Shown piece by piece: positions 40,011 through 49,256 of a DNA stretch of 49,947 nucleotides. The stretch lies in assembly GCA_947624285.1 (NCBI GenBank), contig CANQJS010000010.1, forward strand, positions 1 through 49,947. The letters run 5' to 3'. Every line of letters starts with the position of its first letter. The first letter of the stretch is position 1. The position numbers and the translations under genes are program-made. The notes under the pieces are model-generated. The model was not told where the DNA came from, did no database searches, and saw nothing but the letters and a program-made list of their open reading frames with translations. This stretch comes from an uncultured Clostridia bacterium (GTDB lineage Bacteria; Bacillota; Clostridia; Oscillospirales; Acutalibacteraceae).

Positions 40011-41060
40011 ATGAAGGTTTTTATGATAGGCGGAACGGGATTGTTAGGCTCTGCCGCCTCTGAAATTCTCATTGAAAGAGGCAATGAGGTAAGATCCGTT
40101 GCGTTGCCTCCGATTCCCGTAGGCGCGGATATTCCCGAGGAAATGGAGCTTATTTTGAGCGATGCCGATAAGCTGAGCGATGATGAAATCGTTTCGTTAA
40201 TGACGGGCTGCGATGTTTTTGTTTTTGCCGCCGGCGTTGACGAAAGGGTTGAATTTCCCGCGCCTGTTTATGAATATTACCGCAAGTACAATATCACGCC
40301 TCTTGAGCGTTATTTTACACTCGCCAAAAAGGCGGGTATCAAAGGCGCGGTAGTTTGCGGCTCTTATTTTTCTTGGCTCGCGAAACGGCGCCCCGAAATG
40401 AAGCTTTGCGAAAAGCACCCCTATATCAAAAGTAGAATCGAGCAGGAAAAGGTCTGTGAAAAATTTTCGGATAATGATTTCAGCGTATTCGTACTCGAGT
40501 TGCCTTATATTTTCGGAGTTCAGAAAGGAAGAAAACCTGTTTGGACTATTCTTATTGAGCAACTGAGCCGTTTTAAAAATATGCCTTTTACTTTGTATCC
40601 CGCAGGAGGCACGGCTATGCTTACCGTCCGTCAGGTGGGGGAAGCGCTTGCGGGAGCCTGTGAGCTTGTTCTTCGCAATGCCGAAAATGGTGCGGGCGGC
40701 TTTCGCGCCTTCGGCATATCCTGTTACAATATGACTTGGCGCGAATTACTGAAAATCGTTTACAAAGCTATGGACGGCGTTTCCGACAGGCGCATTATCG
40801 ATATACCTAAATGGGCTTTCAAGGCATTCGGCTTTTCGATGAGGGCGGATTATAAAAAAAGAAATACCGATCCCGGTATTGATCCCGTTGGGCTTGCCGA
40901 CATTATGGGGATGAATTTATTTATCCCCACTTGCGAATGTAAAGAGCTTGGATGTACCGCTGACGATATAGAAAAAGCGATATCCGATTCCGTTGAGCTT
41001 TCCGTTAAAGCATATAACGGAACAGCCGATCTTGTAGGTATGAAAGGCGAAGGCGCATAA
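40011..41060 (+). CDS. NAD-dependent epimerase/dehydratase-family protein
   Basis: A 349-aa extended short-chain dehydrogenase (SDR). The dinucleotide motif is GGTGLLGSAASEIL at residues 7-20; FVFAAGVDERVEFP and VVCGSYFSW are typical of the strand 4-5 regions. The expected YxxxK is only partly met (HPYIKSRIEQEK: Tyr followed by Arg at +4), so it may be a non-catalytic or atypical member. Substrate unknown; its place before the cps genes suggests a sugar-nucleotide role. The weak ribosome site and separate promoter suggest it is a unit of its own. Confidence 0.75.
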   Translation: MKVFMIGGTGLLGSAASEILIERGNEVRSVALPPIPVGADIPEEMELILSDADKLSDDEIVSLMTGCDVFVFAAGVDERVEFPAPVYEYYRKYNITPLERYFTLAKKAGIKGAVVCGSYFSWLAKRRPEMKLCEKHPYIKSRIEQEKVCEKFSDNDFSVFVLELPYIFGVQKGRKPVWTILIEQLSRFKNMPFTLYPAGGTAMLTVRQVGEALAGACELVLRNAENGAGGFRAFGISCYNMTWRELLKIVYKAMDGVSDRRIIDIPKWAFKAFGFSMRADYKKRNTDPGIDPVGLADIMGMNLFIPTCECKELGCTADDIEKAISDSVELSVKAYNGTADLVGMKGEGA

Positions 41061-41162
41061 AACGAAGGACATATCTGATTGACATTCCGAATTATTGCCC
41101 TTCGATGAATAAGACTTTATATATTTAAAAATTATATTTATATATTATTTATAAAAAAACTC

Positions 41163-41191
41163 TTGAATTTATTTCCAATCTATTGTATAAT
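41163..41191 (+). promoter_or_regulatory. promoter of the cps operon
   Basis: TTGAAT (41163-41168) and TATAAT (41186-41191) are 17 bp apart. Because it overlaps an in-frame upstream start, it supports the TTG at 41235 as the real start of cpsB. Confidence 0.75.
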
Positions 41192-41234
41192 CTTAACACT
41201 TTGTATGCTTATATGGAACAGGCGGTGTAGAAAT

Positions 41235-41987
41235 TTGTCAAAAATCGGTGAAAAATTCGGCAGGATCGTAGATATGCATTGCCATATTCTACCGGGTCTT
41301 GACGACGGGGCGGACAGCCCCTCCGTTTCTCTGGCTATGATGAGAACGGCCGTGCAAAGCGGAATAACCGATATTGTAGTTACACCGCATTTTAATTTGC
41401 GTAAAAGCGCTTCGCCTCAAACCGTTTTAAGAGTATTGCACTCAGCTCAGGAGGCCGCGGACAGATACGGAATACCTCTTAGATTTTATCCTGGCAACGA
41501 AGTTTATTATTTCGATGAGCTTCCCGAATATTTGAGGGAAAAGCGCGTATTAACAATGAACGGCTCTGATTATGTGCTTATTGAATTTTCGCCCATATCT
41601 CCGTTTCATGTTATTGAAAATGCGATGGACAGCGTTATGTTTGCGGGCTATCGGCCGGTTATAGCCCACATCGAGCGCTATGAGTCGATCCTCGACGACT
41701 ATGAAAAAGTTTACCGGCTTGCTGATATGGATGTTCGTATTCAGGTCAACGCCTCAAGCGTTACGGGAAGCAACGGAAAGAATGTAAAAAAATTCGTTCA
41801 CAGGCTTCTTAAAGAGGAGTTGGTCGATCTCATCGGAACGGACGCGCACAGCAATAGGCACCGCACTCCCGAAATATCCGATTGCAGGGATATTTTGGTT
41901 AAAAAATACGGCATAGATTATGCAAAACATCTTTTGAGAAAGAATGCTGCTGAAATGTTCGGCTTACAGCTTACGGAGGGTAAATAA
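41235..41987 (+). CDS. cpsB: CpsB/YwqE-type tyrosine phosphatase (PHP domain)
   Basis: A 250-aa PHP-fold metallophosphatase that dephosphorylates the CpsD kinase. Metal-site motifs are DMHCHILPGLDDGADS, VVTPHFNLR, GNEVYYFDEL, IAHIERYE and IGTDAHSNRHR. The TTG start with GGCGGTG upstream gives the usual length (~250 aa); an ORF running further upstream would begin inside the promoter. It overlaps cpsC by one base. Confidence 0.9.
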   Translation: MSKIGEKFGRIVDMHCHILPGLDDGADSPSVSLAMMRTAVQSGITDIVVTPHFNLRKSASPQTVLRVLHSAQEAADRYGIPLRFYPGNEVYYFDELPEYLREKRVLTMNGSDYVLIEFSPISPFHVIENAMDSVMFAGYRPVIAHIERYESILDDYEKVYRLADMDVRIQVNASSVTGSNGKNVKKFVHRLLKEELVDLIGTDAHSNRHRTPEISDCRDILVKKYGIDYAKHLLRKNAAEMFGLQLTEGK

Positions 41988-42772
41988 TGAATGAAAAAAA
42001 TGAAACTATCGAAATAGATGTTTTTTCGATGTTGCTTTACTTTATCAAGCGTTGGTACTATTTCGTTTTTTCCGTTTTGATAACTACGGTCATAGGGCTT
42101 GCGATATGTATTTTTGTAATTACGCCGCAGTTTCGTTCCACAACAAAAATTCTTGTTTTGAACAGGCAAAACAATAATCAACTTTCTTACAGTGACTTTC
42201 AGATTTCAAATCAGCTTACCAAGGACTATGAGGAGCTGATAAAGAGCAGAGATGTTCTTGAATCGGTTATTCAGAAATGTAATCTCAATGATAAATACGA
42301 AGATCTTTTAGGGCGTATAACCGTCAGTAATACTGCGGACACTCATTTGATTTCAATTTCGGTTGAGGACCCGTCGCCCCAAATGGCACAGCAGATCGCC
42401 GATACTCTTAGAGACACGGCAACTGCTCATATAACAAATGTTACCGAGGTAGAGGCGGTTAATGTGGCTGAAAAGGCCAATCTTCCCACAGAGGAAGCCT
42501 CTCCTTCAAAGTTCGTTTGGGCAGTTCTTTCCGCGGGCATAGGCGGTTTGGCGATGCTTATATTCTTAACAATACGCTACCTTACCGATGATTCGATCAA
42601 ATCGGAAGCGGATGTTGAGCAGTATCTCGGACTTCCGACTCTTGCGCTTATTCCTAAAATGGAAACCGCTATCAAGAGCGGCGGTAAATCAAAATCATCT
42701 TCCACGAGGCGTGGCTCACCGCAGCGCACCGCTTCCGGCAGACCATCAAATTCGGTACAAAGGAGGAAGTAA
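41987..42772 (+). CDS. cpsC: capsule chain-length regulator CpsC (Wzz-type)
   Basis: A 261-aa polysaccharide co-polymerase and CpsD activator. Two membrane helices (about 26-50 and 176-198) enclose an extracellular coiled domain; the Wzz pattern is seen in YFIKRWYYFVFSVLITTVIG and the second helix is preceded by the Pro-containing ANLPTEEASPSKF. The cytoplasmic tail of ~60 residues is rich in Ser, Lys, Arg and Pro. It starts in the cpsB stop (TAATG) and its stop is 2 bases before cpsD. Confidence 0.9.
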   Translation: MNEKNETIEIDVFSMLLYFIKRWYYFVFSVLITTVIGLAICIFVITPQFRSTTKILVLNRQNNNQLSYSDFQISNQLTKDYEELIKSRDVLESVIQKCNLNDKYEDLLGRITVSNTADTHLISISVEDPSPQMAQQIADTLRDTATAHITNVTEVEAVNVAEKANLPTEEASPSKFVWAVLSAGIGGLAMLIFLTIRYLTDDSIKSEADVEQYLGLPTLALIPKMETAIKSGGKSKSSSTRRGSPQRTASGRPSNSVQRRK

Positions 42773-42774
42773 GA

Positions 42775-43536
42775 ATGTCTGTTGCAAACGAATTTCAGAA
42801 TAACAATAATCCTGCAAATTCCGGTGTTATCGACGCTCCGCAGGATGCTCACACCGTTTATCTGCGCAAAGAGGGAGCGCGTAATTTCCAGCTTCAGGAA
42901 GCATTTAAAACCCTTCGTTCAAACACAGAGTTTTCCGGCGAGAATCTTCAGGTAATATGCGTTACAAGCGCGCTTCCCGGCGACGGTAAATCCACGGTTA
43001 GCTACAATCTTGCCTGTGCGTTTGCCGAGAGCGGAAAGACCACCTTACTTATAGACGCCGATTTAAGAAAATCGGTTATGAGAAAGTATTGCAGGGGCGG
43101 TAACCCGTCAAGCGGTCTTACTCATTATCTTATCGGCAAAAAAACTTACGCCGAATCCGTGAATTACTCGGATATAACGAATTTAAGCGTTATCTTTGCC
43201 GGTCATGTTCCCCCCAATCCCACCGAGCTTTTGGGCAGCAAAAAATTCACTTCTCTTGTTGAAAAAGCCAGAGAGGATTTTCAGGTAGTTATAATCGATA
43301 CTCCGCCTATCGGCAGCGTTATTGATTCCGCTATCGTAGCTAAGGTGTGCGACGGAATTATCCTTGTTCTTAAGGACGGCGCTATCAGCTACCGTATCGC
43401 TCAAAGATGCAAGGAGCAGCTCGATCATTCGGGAACTAAGCTTTTAGGCTGTGTTCTCAACAGCGTAGACCTTTCGTCCAACAGATATTACGGAAAATAT
43501 TACGGTAAGTATTACGGATCATATTATGGAAAATAA
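42775..43536 (+). CDS. cpsD: autophosphorylating tyrosine kinase CpsD
   Basis: A 253-aa bacterial tyrosine (BY) kinase. The P-loop is SALPGDGKSTVSYNLA (Walker A), with Walker A' TTLLIDADLR and Walker B VVIIDTPPIGS. The C-terminus is a Tyr-rich cluster (YYGKYYGKYYGSYYGK), the multi-site autophosphorylation tail. Together with CpsC it controls polymerisation; CpsB reverses it. It overlaps the next gene by 11 bases. Confidence 0.94.
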   Translation: MSVANEFQNNNNPANSGVIDAPQDAHTVYLRKEGARNFQLQEAFKTLRSNTEFSGENLQVICVTSALPGDGKSTVSYNLACAFAESGKTTLLIDADLRKSVMRKYCRGGNPSSGLTHYLIGKKTYAESVNYSDITNLSVIFAGHVPPNPTELLGSKKFTSLVEKAREDFQVVIIDTPPIGSVIDSAIVAKVCDGIILVLKDGAISYRIAQRCKEQLDHSGTKLLGCVLNSVDLSSNRYYGKYYGKYYGSYYGK

Positions 43537-44182
43537 AAATATAAATTCTGCCGGCAATTCTTTAACCCCGAACAACAGCTTATTTTATAGATTTGTTAAA
43601 AGGGCATTTGATATTGTTGTAAGTCTTTTGGGAATAATTGTATTGTCTCCCTTGATTTTGATCGTTTCTTTGATTATTTATATCGACGATCCAGGCCCTG
43701 TCTTTTTTATTCAGGACAGAAACGGGATCAACGGTAAAGTTTTCAAAATGTGGAAGTTTCGCAGCATGACAAAGAACGCTCAAAATTTGAGGTTTGAGAT
43801 GGAGGATCAGAACGAACTTGACGGTCCGGCATTTAAAATTAAGGATGATCCCCGAATAACAAAAGTCGGTAAATTCATCAGAAAGACAAGTATTGACGAG
43901 CTTCCTCAGCTTGTTAATATTTTAAAAGGTGAAATGTCTGTCGTAGGTCCAAGACCGCTTCCAACATACGAAACGGAGCAATTGAACGAGAAACAGCTTC
44001 AGCGCCTTTTAGTCAAACCGGGTTTGATTTGTTACTGGCAGGTTTGCGGCAGAAACAATGTTTCTTTCGATGAATGGATGGAAATGGATTATAAGTATAT
44101 TAAAGACGCAAGTGTTGCCACTGATCTTAAAATATTGTTCAAGGCGATTCCTGCGGTTTTAAGTGGTTTAGGCGCGGCTTGA
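43526..44182 (+). CDS. initiating sugar-1-phosphate transferase (polyisoprenyl-phosphate)
   Basis: A 218-aa WbaP/CpsE-type transferase that moves hexose-1-phosphate from a UDP-sugar to undecaprenyl phosphate, the first committed step of the repeat unit. One membrane helix (about residues 26-48) precedes the catalytic domain with DDPGPVFFIQDRNG, FKMWKFRSM, TSIDELPQLVNILKGEMSVVGPRP and YWQVCGRNNVSF. The N-terminal multi-helix part of WbaP is absent, as in PglC-like short forms. The sugar cannot be predicted. Confidence 0.92.
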   Translation: MENKNINSAGNSLTPNNSLFYRFVKRAFDIVVSLLGIIVLSPLILIVSLIIYIDDPGPVFFIQDRNGINGKVFKMWKFRSMTKNAQNLRFEMEDQNELDGPAFKIKDDPRITKVGKFIRKTSIDELPQLVNILKGEMSVVGPRPLPTYETEQLNEKQLQRLLVKPGLICYWQVCGRNNVSFDEWMEMDYKYIKDASVATDLKILFKAIPAVLSGLGAA

Positions 44183-44220
44183 TTTAATTGTTTTTATCAA
44201 GCAAAAAGAGGAAACGAATT

Positions 44221-45000
44221 ATGAAAGTTGTTATTTTGGCAGGCGGCTTCGGCACAAGAATTTCCGAAGAATCCGCTTTTAAACCGAAACCGATGATCGA
44301 AATCGGCGAAATGCCGATACTTTGGCATATAATGAAAGGCTACTCTGCATTCGGTATCAACGAGTTCATAATCTGCGCCGGTTACAAGCAGCATGTTATT
44401 AAGGAGTGGTTTGCGGATTATTTTCTTCACACCTCCGATATAACTTTTGATTTCACTCGCGGCAATGAAATTATCGTTCACGACAAGCACGCGGAGCTTT
44501 GGAAGGTAACCGTTGTTGATACCGGGCTCAACACCATGACCGGCGGCAGAATAAAGCGTGTGCGTAAATACATCGGAAACGAGCCTTTCTGCCTTACATA
44601 CGGCGATGCGGTTTGCGATGTGGATATTTCCGAATTAGTTAAATTCCATAAAAGTCACGGGAAGATCGCTACGCTTACGGCTGTAACTTTGGAGCAGCAA
44701 AAGGGCGTATTGGATATCGGCTCCGACAATGCCGTTAAATCTTTCAGAGAAAAGAATCTTTCTGACGGAGCGCTTATAAACGCGGGATATATGGTTTTAA
44801 ATCCCGAAATTTTCGACTTTATAGAGGGCGACAGTACCGTTTTTGAACGCGAGCCTTTAGAAAAACTTGCTTCCGCCGGTGAGCTTATGTCGTATAATCA
44901 CCGTGGATTTTGGCAGTGTATGGACACAAAACGCGAAAAGGACCGGCTTGAGGAACTTTGGGCTTCGGGGCGCGCTCCGTGGAAAATTTGGGAGGATTAA
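44221..45000 (+). CDS. rfbF: glucose-1-phosphate cytidylyltransferase
   Basis: Makes CDP-glucose from glucose-1-phosphate and CTP; 259 aa. The nucleotidyltransferase motif is AGGFGTRISEESAFKPKPMIEIG, with GINEFIICAGYKQHVIKEWF, TYGDAVCDVDI and NHRGFWQCMDTKREKDRLEELW also typical. The ATG at 44221 has GAGGAAACG upstream; an earlier in-frame start at 44188 has none. It begins the CDP-deoxyhexose part of the cluster and touches the next gene. Confidence 0.95.
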   Translation: MKVVILAGGFGTRISEESAFKPKPMIEIGEMPILWHIMKGYSAFGINEFIICAGYKQHVIKEWFADYFLHTSDITFDFTRGNEIIVHDKHAELWKVTVVDTGLNTMTGGRIKRVRKYIGNEPFCLTYGDAVCDVDISELVKFHKSHGKIATLTAVTLEQQKGVLDIGSDNAVKSFREKNLSDGALINAGYMVLNPEIFDFIEGDSTVFEREPLEKLASAGELMSYNHRGFWQCMDTKREKDRLEELWASGRAPWKIWED

Positions 45001-46053
45001 ATGGATTTATCTTTCTACAAAAATAAACGAGTGCTTGTAACGGGTCATACCGGTTTCAAAGGCACTTGGCTTTGCAAAATGCTTGTGAACGCCGGCGCGG
45101 CGGTTACGGGCTACAGCCTTGAGCCGCCGACAAATCCCAATTTGTTTGATATTTCCGGTCTTGACGGCGAAATGAAGAGCGTCATCGCCGATATTCGGGA
45201 TTTTGACAGATTGAAAGCCGTTTTTGCCGAGGCTCAGCCCGAGATAGTTTTGCACCTTGCCGCTCAGCCGATCGTTCGTGAGAGCTATAAAAATCCGCGC
45301 CTCACATACGAAACAAATGTTATGGGCACGGTCAACCTTATGGAATGCGTTCGGCTTAATCCGTGTGTAAAAAGCGTTTTAAATGTCACCACCGATAAGG
45401 TTTACAAAAATAACGAGTGGTGCTGGGGCTACCGTGAGGACGAGCCTCTTGACGGTTTTGACCCGTATTCAAATTCAAAATCGTGCTCCGAGCTTGTGAC
45501 GCACAGTTATATCAACAGCTTTTTCTCCGATAGCGATATAGCCGTTTCGACCGCAAGAGCGGGAAATGTTATAGGAGGCGGAGATTTCGCGAGCGACAGG
45601 ATAATTCCCGACTGCGTCCGCGCCGTGATGAAAGGCGAGAGGATAGGCGTTAGAAATCCTTATTCAATCCGTCCGTATCAACATGTTTTGGAGCCGTTGG
45701 CAGTCTATCTTATGATCGCCGCTAAGCAGTATGAGGACAAGCGTTTTGCCGGATTTTACAATGTAGGTCCTGATGAATATGACTGTGTAACTACCGGCGA
45801 GCTCGTTGATCTTTTCTGCAAGCATTGGGGCAAAGGAGCGCAATGGATAAATCAGTCCGAGAAAAACGCTGTTCACGAAGCTAACTTCTTAAAGCTCGAC
45901 TGCTCAAAGTTAAAAAGCACATTCGGCTGGAAACCTCATTGGAACATTGACGAATGTATGAAATATACGGCTCGATTTTATAAATCTTGGCTCGCGGGTG
46001 AAGATATCCCCGCTGAGATGAACAGAGAGATCAAAGTTTTTTTGGAGGATTAA
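45001..46053 (+). CDS. rfbG: CDP-glucose 4,6-dehydratase
   Basis: Converts CDP-glucose to CDP-4-keto-6-deoxyglucose; 350 aa extended SDR. It has VLVTGHTGFKGTWLCKML, the LHLAAQPIVRESYKNPRLTYETNVMGT block, a TTDKVY motif and the catalytic YSNSK. The start is the ATG right after the rfbF stop codon, so they are coupled. Confidence 0.96.
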   Translation: MDLSFYKNKRVLVTGHTGFKGTWLCKMLVNAGAAVTGYSLEPPTNPNLFDISGLDGEMKSVIADIRDFDRLKAVFAEAQPEIVLHLAAQPIVRESYKNPRLTYETNVMGTVNLMECVRLNPCVKSVLNVTTDKVYKNNEWCWGYREDEPLDGFDPYSNSKSCSELVTHSYINSFFSDSDIAVSTARAGNVIGGGDFASDRIIPDCVRAVMKGERIGVRNPYSIRPYQHVLEPLAVYLMIAAKQYEDKRFAGFYNVGPDEYDCVTTGELVDLFCKHWGKGAQWINQSEKNAVHEANFLKLDCSKLKSTFGWKPHWNIDECMKYTARFYKSWLAGEDIPAEMNREIKVFLED

Positions 46054-46058
46054 GATAA

Positions 46059-47402
46059 ATGGCAGAATGGAAGTCAGAGGCTGAAGCGAGGGAACGGATA
46101 AAGGCGCTTGTTGCCGAGTATTATCACGACTTCAAGGAAAATAAAAAGCCGTTTGAGCCGGGCGACAGGATAAGCTACGCCTCCCGTGTTTTTGACGAAA
46201 AGGAAATGCAGAGCCTCACTGACGCTATGCTCGATTTTTGGCTCACTACAGGCAGATTTTCCGATGAATTTGAAAAGAAATTCGCGGAATGGATAGGTGT
46301 TAAGTACGCCCACTTGGTAAACAGCGGCTCGTCCGCCAATCTCATAGCCTTTTCGGTTTTGACCGCTCCCGAGCTCGGCGAACGCCGGATAAAGCGAGGC
46401 GATGAGGTCATAACGGTCGCGTGCGGATTTCCGACTACCGTTACACCGATATTGCAGTATGGAGCTGTACCCGTTTTTGTTGATGTTACTGTTCCTCAGT
46501 ACAATATCGATGTCGCAATGCTTGAGGATGCGCTTTCCGATAAAACAAAGGCTGTTATGATAGCCCACACGCTCGGTAATCCGTTTGATTTAAAGGCTGT
46601 TAAGGCGTTTTGCGATAAGCACGATCTTTGGCTCGTTGAGGATAATTGCGACGCGCTCGGCTCGCAGTACACTATCGACGGCGAGACGAAACTCACCGGC
46701 ACTTGGGGCGATATCGGCACAAGCAGCTTCTATCCTCCTCACCATATGACGATGGGCGAGGGCGGATGCGTTTATACGAATAACCCGCTGCTCAATAGAC
46801 TTATACTGTCTTACCGTGATTGGGGGCGCGATTGCATCTGCCCCTCAGGGCGGGATAATTTCTGCGGTCACCGCTTTGACGGGCAGTTCGGCGAGCTTCC
46901 GAAAGGGTACGATCATAAGTATGTTTACAGCCACTTCGGTTACAACCTCAAGGTGACGGATATGCAGGCGGCGATAGGTGTTGAGCAGCTCAAAAAGTTT
47001 CCGAGTTTTGTTGAGCGACGCCGCCACAACTGGAACAGAATGAGAACGGCTTTAGAGTCGATTCAGGATAAAATCATACTTCCGACGCCTGCCGAAAACA
47101 GCCGCCCGTCTTGGTTTGGATTTATGATTTCCGTAAGACCCGAAAGCGGACTTGACAGGAACAAAGTTACGCGATTCATTGAAGAGCACAACATTCAAAC
47201 GCGCCTTTTGTTCAGCGGTAATCTCATTAAGCACCCGTGCTTTGATGGAATAAGAAATACCGATGCCTATCGTGTTGTCGGCTCTCTTGACTCAACGGAT
47301 TTCATTATGAATAACTCGTTTTGGATAGGTCTTTATCCCGGTATGACCGATGAAATGATCGACTATATCGCGGAAATTGTCAAGAAAGCGGTAAACTGTT
47401 AA
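46059..47402 (+). CDS. rfbH: CDP-4-keto-6-deoxyglucose 3-dehydrase (E1)
   Basis: An unusual PMP-dependent iron-sulfur enzyme that removes the C3 hydroxyl, leading to 3,6-dideoxyhexoses; 447 aa, aspartate aminotransferase fold. The usual Lys is replaced by His in FYPPHHMTMGEGG, as in the E1 family, and the [2Fe-2S] cysteines appear in RDCICPSGRDNFCGHRF. The reductase partner (E3, RfbI/DdhD) is not in the window. AAGATAA precedes the start, a poor site. Confidence 0.94.
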   Translation: MAEWKSEAEARERIKALVAEYYHDFKENKKPFEPGDRISYASRVFDEKEMQSLTDAMLDFWLTTGRFSDEFEKKFAEWIGVKYAHLVNSGSSANLIAFSVLTAPELGERRIKRGDEVITVACGFPTTVTPILQYGAVPVFVDVTVPQYNIDVAMLEDALSDKTKAVMIAHTLGNPFDLKAVKAFCDKHDLWLVEDNCDALGSQYTIDGETKLTGTWGDIGTSSFYPPHHMTMGEGGCVYTNNPLLNRLILSYRDWGRDCICPSGRDNFCGHRFDGQFGELPKGYDHKYVYSHFGYNLKVTDMQAAIGVEQLKKFPSFVERRRHNWNRMRTALESIQDKIILPTPAENSRPSWFGFMISVRPESGLDRNKVTRFIEEHNIQTRLLFSGNLIKHPCFDGIRNTDAYRVVGSLDSTDFIMNNSFWIGLYPGMTDEMIDYIAEIVKKAVNC

Positions 47403-47417
47403 ATTTGAGGGAATTGT

Positions 47418-49256
47418 ATGAAAATTCGTTTGGCAGATTATGTTGCAGATTTTCTCGTAAGCCACGGCGTTACCGATGTGTTCAGCGTTGTAGGCGGAGG
47501 CGCTATGCACCTTAATGACGCTTTGGGGCATCATACAGGGTTAAATGTTATATATAATCACCATGAGCAAGCGTGCGCAATAGCCGCTGAGGCTTATGCT
47601 CGCCTTGAAAACAGAATTGCCGCCGTTTGCGTTACCACCGGACCGGGCGGAACAAACGCGCTTACAGGAGTTGTAGGCGGCTGGCTTGATTCGATTCCGA
47701 TGTTTGTTATCAGCGGTCAGGTGAGATATGATACCACGGCGCGTTACGCGCTTAAATATACTGAAAAACCGCTTCGTTCCATGGGCGATCAGGAGTATGA
47801 CATTGTTAAATCCGCCGCGCCTATGACGAAATACGCGGTGATGATAGAGGATCCGGCGGATATACGCTATTGCCTTGAAAAAGCATGGCATTTGGCAACT
47901 ACCGGTCGGCCGGGGCCTGTTTGGATCGATATTCCGGTCAATTATCAGGGCGGATATATTGAAACAGATGATCTTCGCGGCTATGACCCCGCGGAGGACG
48001 ACGCGGAGCTTCCGCCAAAAGTCAGCGAAGATACGATAAAGCTTATAATCGACAAGATAAAAAAAGCTAAACGACCCGTTTTTCACGCTGGGTATGGCAT
48101 ACGCTTGTCCGGTGGATATAACGCTTTTCGCTCTGTTATGGAAAAGCTCAACATTCCCATTGTAACATACTGGAATGCCGTTGACTTAATTGAGGACGAC
48201 CATCCTCTTTACTGCGGCAGAGCCGGAAATATGGGCGACCGCCCCGGAAACTGGGCAATACAGAACGCCGATTTGATTCTCGCCGTCGGCACAAGAATAT
48301 CAATACGGCAGGTTGGCTATAATTGGAAAACTTGGGCGCGTGCCGCCGAGGTCATAATGGTGGACATTGACCCCGCCGAGCTTAAAAAACCGACGCTTCA
48401 TGTTGAAATGCCGGTGTGGGCGGACGCGAAGGACTTTCTCGAATGCGCCGACGCGCTTTGCCCGAAGAATGAAAAAGTGTTTAACGGTCAGGATTGGCTG
48501 AAAATCTGCGAGGGCTGGAAAAGGAATTATCCCGTTGTTCAGCCAAGGCAGTGGGAAGAAAACGGCGAAACGGCAAATGTGTACGCGTTTGTTGATTATC
48601 TCAGCTCAAGACTGTCCGAAAACAGTCTTACCGCCGTGTCAAACGGCGCATGCTGTGTCGTCGGAAATCAGACATATCACATTCAAAAGGGCAGCCGTAT
48701 GGCTAACAACAGCGCAATTGCGTCGATGGGATACGGACTTCCCGCGGCTATCGGAACTTGCATAGGCGGCGGCAGAAAAACGACTGTGTGCCTTGAGGGC
48801 GACGGCTCGATCATGATGAATCTTCAAGAGCTTCAGACTATTATTACAAATAAACTGCCGATAAAGATATTTCTGATAAACAACGGCGGTTATCATTCCA
48901 TAAGAATAACTCAAAATAATCTCTTCGGTGAGCATACTAAGGTGGGAATAGGTCCGGAATCGGGCGATCTTTCATTTCCCGAATTTAAGAAAATCGCCGA
49001 GGCGTTCGGTTACACCTACCTCTGCGCACATTCAAACGCCGAAATGAAAGAAGCGGTTGATAAGGCGCTTTCAACGGACGGCTGCGTGTTTACAGAAATT
49101 TTTACCGATACAAAGCAGGTTTGGGAGCCTAAGAGCAGCACAAAGCGTCTTGAGGACGGAACGCTTGTAAGCCCGCCGCTTGAGGATTTGGCGCCGTTTT
49201 TACCGAGGGAAGAGCTTAAAAAAATAATGGCTATACCATTGATTCCTGAAATATGA
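47418..49256 (+). CDS. ThDP-dependent enzyme, acetolactate synthase-like (YerE-type candidate)
   Basis: A 612-aa thiamine-diphosphate enzyme with three alpha/beta domains. The N-terminal Pyr domain has the catalytic Glu50 in NHHEQACAIAAEAYAR; the C-terminal PP domain has the ThDP motif EGDGSIMMN...LINN; FAD-type features are in the middle. The best-studied gene in this position, after rfbFGH, is YerE of Yersinia, which couples acetaldehyde from pyruvate to C4 of CDP-3,6-dideoxy-4-ketoglucose to give a branched sugar. That role fits the neighbours but is inference; a dedicated acetolactate synthase is the alternative. GAGGGAATTG precedes the ATG. Confidence 0.75.
   Translation: MKIRLADYVADFLVSHGVTDVFSVVGGGAMHLNDALGHHTGLNVIYNHHEQACAIAAEAYARLENRIAAVCVTTGPGGTNALTGVVGGWLDSIPMFVISGQVRYDTTARYALKYTEKPLRSMGDQEYDIVKSAAPMTKYAVMIEDPADIRYCLEKAWHLATTGRPGPVWIDIPVNYQGGYIETDDLRGYDPAEDDAELPPKVSEDTIKLIIDKIKKAKRPVFHAGYGIRLSGGYNAFRSVMEKLNIPIVTYWNAVDLIEDDHPLYCGRAGNMGDRPGNWAIQNADLILAVGTRISIRQVGYNWKTWARAAEVIMVDIDPAELKKPTLHVEMPVWADAKDFLECADALCPKNEKVFNGQDWLKICEGWKRNYPVVQPRQWEENGETANVYAFVDYLSSRLSENSLTAVSNGACCVVGNQTYHIQKGSRMANNSAIASMGYGLPAAIGTCIGGGRKTTVCLEGDGSIMMNLQELQTIITNKLPIKIFLINNGGYHSIRITQNNLFGEHTKVGIGPESGDLSFPEFKKIAEAFGYTYLCAHSNAEMKEAVDKALSTDGCVFTEIFTDTKQVWEPKSSTKRLEDGTLVSPPLEDLAPFLPREELKKIMAIPLIPEI

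Noticed and set aside
41163-41234. Upstream in-frame start for cpsB at 41163
   Set aside because: It coincides with the -35 box of the cps promoter, lacks a ribosome site and adds residues not found in the family.
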